From Chaetoderma sp. LZ-2023a (Eukaryota; Mollusca; Caudofoveata; Chaetodermatida; Chaetodermatidae), in NCBI GenBank assembly GCA_034401795.1, contig CM067373.1, positions 89,087,996 through 89,151,995 on the forward strand: a DNA stretch of 64,000 bases, written 5' to 3'. Below the pieces are notes generated by a model. It was given only the letters and a program-made list of their open reading frames with translations. It did not search any database and was not told the origin of the DNA. The translations under genes and the position numbers were made by a program. How positions within the stretch are numbered: the first letter of the stretch is position 1; each line of letters opens with the position of its first letter. Shown one piece after another: positions 51,341-59,500 of this stretch.

Positions 51341-54300
51341 ACTGCATTCTGCGACTGTAGTAGTAGAAACATCTCACAGCTGCAATCAGCCCTTCTTCGC
51401 TTTTTCCCATTGTGTATTGTCCTCAGCAGAAATCCTTAGCTTCCTCAGGTCCATTTTGACTTGAGTGTGCCGAGTCCTGCTTTCTTGAGGTCACCTCGTA
51501 GCGCAGTAACGTGCTCTTCTGGCTTTGTATTTCGAATTTCAAGGCGCTCTGTGCTGACGTGTCTTCTGGCATCCTTAGCACATGACCAAACATGGACTAT
51601 CTTTGCTGGGCAAATTTTACAGACAACGGCGATATATTGCACATCTTGTACAGTGCATCATTGGAAATTAAGCTGTCTGCCCATCGGTGTGCATTAGATG
51701 GCTGCACTGGTAGGCATCAAGTTTGTCTAGAGCTGCCTTTGGAGATGCCCAACTGTAACAGTTATACAGCATCAAGGATACGCAGGTTCCATTGTATACG
51801 CGTAGTCTTTTTGTTACTGGTATCGTTGATCTACGAATCCATAGCTTCCAGAAGGACTGAAAAGCTATGTTCCTCATGACGCAGCGTGCAGCAATTCCAG
51901 AAGACCGGCAAAGCAGTGATCCCAGGATTGTACTTTTCCCCCATGGTTTGCGCCACGAAGTGGATCATCGTTTTCTTTTGTTCCATGCTTTGTAGATAGG
52001 TATATGTAGGTGAATTCTGTTTTGGATTCATTCATAAAGAGATTCTCAATTTTTTATTTGCTTTCGGCTATTGGAAGTAGTTCGTCAAGGGATTTCTTTT
52101 CTTCATCTATGAAGCCCACATCGTCGGTATATTCCATATCTATCGGCATACCAAGTATGGAAACTAGGGAGTTTGGTATTGTGGAATTTTCCCGCACGGA
52201 TTGCAATGCAACAGCACGATAACAGGTGAAAAGCACAGGGGATAGACAAGCTCTCTGTGGGTAGCCGATTGATATTTCAAGCTCTACAGACGTCACTGAC
52301 TTGACTCGTACTCTCAAATAGATGTCTGCAAGTAGTAGTCTCACTAGTCGTAGCTCATCTTCATTGCAACTGGGCTGGCGTAGTACGTCTAGGATCGTTG
52401 AGCACTTACTTATAGCTATGCCCATTTTGTGGAAATCCCAGTGTTTAGACATGACTACTGAGACAAGCATGCGTTGAGCACATACAATGTCGGCGCAGCA
52501 GTATCCACGTCTGAAGACACTTTGGCATGATCAGGTGAAGTCATCGATCTTGTCTCGGATGCGGCACAGAGTAAGATTGGATAGGATTTTCCGTATGCTG
52601 TTGAGCAGCACAATGCTGCAGATTGGCTGGGAGCCCATGTGGCGTCTTGGGCTTGGGTAGTGCCTTGGCATACAGCATCGATGGGAAGGTGGTGCATAAA
52701 AGCTGAATTGATTAGGTGCGTGCTTGGTTTTGAGGTAATGCCACATGCATATTTGAATAGTTCATTGTTCATGCCACCAGGTCCATTTTTCAGGGCTTTA
52801 AGCGCCTTCTCAACTTCTGCTGTTTTAATTGGTGTTAGTAATGGCCCGGGGTCTCCTGAGAACGGGTGAAAGGGCTCATCATCGTTGTCAGTGAACTATT
52901 CCTTGAGCCATTCTCAGATCGCCTCGGCTTTTCCCTGGTCATTCTCGATAGTATGAGGAGCACAATGGGTCGCAGATTGGCTGTATCCCATATGTCCAGG
53001 TTATAGCCAATAGATGTATCTTTTTAAAATACGGAAACATATCCATAAAGCTTTTCTTGTGGGACAATACAAGCATTGAATCCGCTGATTCTTATATATA
53101 TAAAATATGTGTATTGTCCCACAAGAAACATTTTATGGGCATGGTTCCAAATTTTAAAATGATGTATCTATCGGCTATATTGTCTTTAATTTATAATAGT
53201 ATTATGGACACAGAGGATAGCAAAAATCAAACCAAACGTGTCGTGTTCCGTCTTAGTCGCCCATAGATCTGTTTCCATCAGCTCAGCGGCGATGTAAACA
53301 TAAGTGTCATCCCATCGAATCTTTACTCGAGTTCTCTGACTAGGAATCGGGTATTGAGCTCCACGAAGATCTGAGAATGAAATACACAATATGTTATACC
53401 CGTAGGTCTATACATGGATCCAATTTTATCACGTATGTCCCATCCAGTATCGCAATGTTATTCGATCGATTGAGCTGCCAATCTCTTCCAGTCATTCAAA
53501 GGCCATATGTGATTGTATATATCTAAAAGAGCTTTCTGTGTTTTTATCTCAATATATGGACACATGACATACACTTAGGTTATGCGCTACCGTGGTTTGT
53601 CATACGAGGCTTAATACTGCAGTAGGTAGTTCTACTCTGTGACTTAACCCACAAAATTTGTTCAAGAAAATTTCGATTTTCTCATAGAAAGTATCCATCT
53701 ACAGATCAACAGAAGATTATTTTTAAAAAGCTGGCACTGGAATGACTGACAGGCCATTCATTCCAACAGTAAATGTTCAAAAATACTCTTCTCTTTCTCT
53801 TCAAATGAACATTTCTCACTACCATTGCACATGCTATTTTGTCCGGCTTGAGTGTTAAAGATTTAAAGAAGCAACCTCTTTAGAGATGAAAAGGAGACAT
53901 TTCAACGGACAGATAAACATGTCCATTACAATTCATATTTCCAGAGTATCCATCGATGAGTTGACGCCATATGACGTCATAATCGGCTAAGCGGCGTGTA
54001 GGGTGACGTCATAACCATTACGTCAGAAATTATTCTATTAGGCCCGTCTTTAACTCTTAATCTTCCGACACGTTATGAGAATTGTATGTCGCTCCCATTT
54101 AATAAACATGCTGGCAGCCACAGCACCCAGTCAAATTATTTTCAAAATATTCAACAGCATACCTCTATAGTTTTCTGGAAATTGATAGTCAGGAAGTTCA
54201 GAGATCGATCATCTCAATACGAGTGAGGTGTGGGTGGAGCTTAGCTAGAAATGGGCGGGGCATAGCTAAAATGGAAATGTCCATTAGGTTTTCTGATGAT

Positions 54301-56464
54301 TACGAGATGGTGGGTTTATAACATGGATATTGGTAAGACCACCCGCAATAAATAGCCACCATTTTGTGTCGCACCAAATGCCATTTTATATAGCCAGCGA
54401 CTTATATTAAAACTGAATACCAAACAATTTAGTGACCACTCTTGAATGGTTAATATATGGATCCGCCTGTAGCTAAGCTCCGCCAACATTGTACCTGTAG
54501 TGGAATCAATTTACATGCTTTGAATCCTAAATTCCCAAGATTTCAGTTTCACGATAATTATAAGCATACGCTGTTGAATCTCTTCAAATTAATTTGACTG
54601 GAGGCTTTTTCTGCTAATGGCAGCAATAACGCCGATTCAGATGAGTTTCAAAATATTAAACAGAATGTTTATTAAATAGTAAATATATCAAAGACATACA
54701 AGTCGTAGCGCCATGCGCTTGATTTGCAGGTCGGACCCCTCCATTATGTTATAGACAGGATTAATTTACTGCATAGTGTGATCCATTTCTAACTGAGCTC
54801 CACCCAGTTGGCGCATGCGTGTGAATCGATTTAGCACGTTGAACCTTGAATTCACAGAATCTCAGGATAACTAAGCTGTTGAATATCCATTTTCTATTAG
54901 TTTTAAATAGTCAACAGAGTGTATATTATTATGGTAAATTAGTTAGAATTCAAGGCGAAATGGTTAAAGAATGAAGGTTATCTTTAATAACAACCCCCGT
55001 AGGCCTACATAGGATCTTTCCGCAACAAAATAGGAATTGATAATAACAATTATCTCATAAAATAGTGTTTCTTTCCTTTCATAGCTAGAACAGGACTCCT
55101 CCACTGTATGCCTTTCCTCATATTCCTATCGGGTTTGTTATTAAAGACACCTTTCATTGTTTAGCCAATTGTGACGTCATATGATTGACTGAGAAACGGG
55201 AATCCTCCATTCCAATAGTTACTGGCGGACCGTTGCATCATTTCATATCGGCCCTGTCATTTGATTATGAAGCCATTTATCAAGTGATGTTTTCTGATTA
55301 TACGTCAGATACTTGTGTCATAGATCAGTCCCTCCATTCTGACATGTGCCCACATACACTTTCTCCCACATGCCTACCCGCCCGACGGCCAGCCACTCAC
55401 TCGCCCACGCGCTCACGCACACGCTCCCATTCACTCACTCGTTCAGTTACAAATAAACACATACGCTCGTTGCCTCTGATCAACCCATACAGTCCTCAAT
55501 CGCGATGATAGAGCAAAACTGTTTTGCATCATACCACAGAATATGTCTAACTTTATTACCAGCAAAATCTTCTGTCCATTGTACGACCGCCCATGCATCC
55601 TCGTTGAACTCTCCGTCAATATTAATTCTCTCCCCAGATCTCAGGTGATAAGTTGTGTAATGTCGAGGAAGTGTACCGCCACAAACACTGGAAAATATGC
55701 GAGTAAAATAACATCAGCTCGAGGAACGACCAAAATCTGATTATCGTGCACGACACACGCACGCACAGACGCACGCAAATTTATGCTCTGCTTCTACCCT
55801 ATAAGTCACTTTCTATAAGCAATTACTTTTTAGCATGTGATGGTGCAATCTCTACGGCATGTGGTCAAATGGTCGCCTAGAGACTTCCACTATCACAATC
55901 AGAATTAGATTCCAGTAAACAAAACTGAACTAAGTTATTATGTTCTTATCTTTTTATGAATTAATAAACATTTGACAATTTTCACAACCTCTATCAATAT
56001 TAAAATTTCGGTTAAAATCGTCAATTTTTACATCCGATAAAATTCGCAGTAGGACCTCATTGTGTGACTCGCCAATCACGCGAGTTCAGATTTCACCACA
56101 CGTGTTTTCAGATTAGAGGAAATTGTGTCTAATAAAGAGTAACTCAATTGGACTTGATGACACCTTGATTGTTATAATCTATTAGATATATTTACTAAAT
56201 CGTTGTCAGCGTTAAGCAAAACTCCACTGACGTCATGATTTTATGGGTGTTCATGAAAATCGTGCAAGAGTCTTGAAGAATGGAAATGAGTTCTCTTTGA
56301 TCGGGTGTTTGGAAGTGGAGGCTTGGCTGGTATGGAATCTGCGGTTTGGAGAATTACATTTCGTGAGTTACAAAAGTTACGAAGCCGGATCCAGGTTATA
56401 GTTTAGCCATGTTTCTCCCGGATCTCATTAATATGGCGGTGTCTGAATGCAATTATCAATCATG

Positions 56465-56502
<38 letters not shown>

Positions 56503-59500
56503 CTTAATATCATGCATGCGATGACGTCATACCGCATACGTAACATCAATTCACGCAATGGCGTCACTCCGCGATTCTCAGTGAAATTTAAGAAAGTTAA
56601 TTTTCATTCGGAAATTTAGTATTTAGGAATTCGAAATCATGCAAACAATATATTTTATTTTAATTAAATTATACAGAATCATGATTTGAAATCGTTTGAC
56701 CTTTCACTGATTTGTGCTCCCCTTTAAGCCTATCGTGGCGAAACCGACGAAAACCGGCGTGTGCAGTGAGCTTGAGGAATGTCCCTTTGCAGGCCAAGAG
56801 AAGACTATCTTTGAGGATTTGCCACTTAAATACCGAACTAGTCACTCCAGTGGTAAATCTTCAAAAATGAGATGGTTAAAGTATCACAACCCCGTGGTTC
56901 CCAGAGGCAGATCGTCTCTATAGAGTCGGATTATCTTCCCATGTGGATAATAAACATTGTGCTGCACCTCAATAAACATGAATGCTCTCTTCATTGCTGT
57001 AGAAATTAGCTGGTGTATAGCATGAAAGACTCAATCTCCCGATGCTTGTTATTGCCACCAATATAGTGTCATGAACTCCATGATCTCTGCGCCTGGGCGG
57101 TTGTCTGGTGGTATTTGCAGTACATGGCTAACTATTGTGTCACGTTCCCTGACATTGGCGACCGTATTGCAAATAGTGTAAAATGCGCCACTGCCTCACT
57201 GGAGATTATCCTATCTGGTCTGATATACGAAGGTGGTTGTCGCGGTAGACATTAACCTTATCTAGAACTGCCTTTGTGGCTATCCAGCCATTACAGTTGT
57301 AATGCATCAGTGATGCAAATGTCGCACCGCACAAGCATAATTTTTGCCAGAAATATCATTGATTCGCGGATCTATAGTTTCTAAATTACTGGAAGCCTAA
57401 TATTTTCTGTGACGCAATGCGCAGCAATGTCAAAGAAGCGGCAGGTTAATGAGCCAAGCATTTTGCTATTCCTCTATTCCTTCTCGACACGCGGTGGGAA
57501 ACCTGAGTCACTAACTTCGTCTGCATCTGATAGGTGTGCATGCGCAAGTTCGGTCTTGGCTCGCATTCAGAAAGATATATTAACATTCTTCAGATGCTCT
57601 GCAACTGCTGGTCTCTTTTGATGCCGTCCGAAATAAATTAAACGTATGGACTTTTAGTGTCTACCATAATGTGTTTATTATTGTCATCCGACCGGGAATT
57701 GTAGAAAATACTTCGTACTAGGGGCTAATCCGAGAATATCGCCAAGAGTATACGGAGAGATGGTCGGGAGATAAATAATATTCTGATAAGATAAAAAAAA
57801 GAGCCATCAGAAGACGGCATATCGTACCCCCCCCCCCACCCCTCCTCCCCACAGACAACCACCCCAAACACCCCCACCCACCCCACCCCCACCCACCCCC
57901 ACCCCCGGATCCAAACATTTCAGATAAACATACATCAAAAGTGGATATGCATGTAACGTCAATTGTAAAGGACAATATTTCAGAAAAGCTAATCAATGAA
58001 AAATTAAATAGTGACACTGCTCGCCTTAAAGAAAGATAGATTTATAAGTGCAAGTTCAATTCCGTTCAACTTATTATGCATGGACAAGAGAATGTTGGTG
58101 AATTTAAGTTTCTCAAGGGAGATAGTTCAGGAAAATACGGATGAATTTCTTCAAAATGGAATCATAGCACTGCTTCTTCAAGTAATATATTCAGTGACAA
58201 AGGAATTGAGAGCATAGGTTCAAAACTTCAAGATCTGGCACGAACAAGACAATTTTGATGAATTTTAAGTATTTCAGGGGAGATAACGACCACAGACACC
58301 CCCAGGGTTTGTCTGTCACTCTATTAACCACATAAACATGCCTATTGTTCAGTCACCACTTGCTAAATAAGTCTACTTACATTTAGCGACAGAAAAAGAT
58401 TTCTAATCTTGCATTTCATGCCTTCTAATGCAAGAACCACAACTCTCAACTCTAGTCCAGGTTTCTGGATGGAGTAGACTCCCTTAATGTCAATCAAACA
58501 GAGAGTTCTGGAATCGTAGCTAAACTGTAGGAGTTGTGTTGACATCTTGAAATGAGTGTCAGAGATGTACGGTCGGACCGACAGACTGGCATACATATAT
58601 TCTATACAGACGCATGAATGTACAGGCATACGGATAGCACATGCACATCTTCAAGTGGTATTGAGAACCCTTACCAAGTTTCAAAAGAATCACAGCTAAA
58701 TTGTAGGAGTTGTGTTGACAAGAAATGATTGGTACTGCAGTTTATGTATTAGCTTAAAGGTTTTTATAGGGGATACCTCTGTAATGAATAATTTTCTGAC
58801 CACGAAAAAAGCACACACACACACACACATCTTCAGATGGTAATGACTAGATTTAACACGTTTCAAAAGAATTGTAACTAAACTGTAGGAGGAGTTGCGT
58901 TGTCAAGATGGACCGACAGACGAACATACATTTGGGACAGATGGATAAACATGCAATTGCAGCTAAACTGTAGGAGTTGCGTTGACAAGAAATGATTGGC
59001 AATGCAGTTTATGTCTTAGCTTTAAGATGTTTAAAGGGTGATAACTCTGCATTGAATAATGTTTAGCCCCGAAAAAATGACACGCACATCTGCACATGAT
59101 ACTGATAATGTGGACGAAATTTTAAGTTAATCTATTGAGACCTCTAGGAGGAGTTGCGTTGACAAGAAATGATTATTAGAGATGGATGGATCGACAGACG
59201 GACATACGTATATTTTGGACAGACGGATAGACATACAGGCATACGGATATCACATGCACACCTTCACGTGGTAATGATAACACTTACCAAGTTTCAAAAG
59301 AATACGAGCTAAACTGTAGGAGTTGCGTTGACAATAAATGATTGTCAATGCAGTTAATGTATCGGCTTTAAGATATTTAAAGGGGGATACCCCTGTATGA
59401 ACAATTTTTTGCCGCGAAAAAAGCACATGCACATCTGTACATGATAATGATAATGTGGACACAATTTTAAGCTAATCCATTGAGCCCTCTAGGAGTTGCA

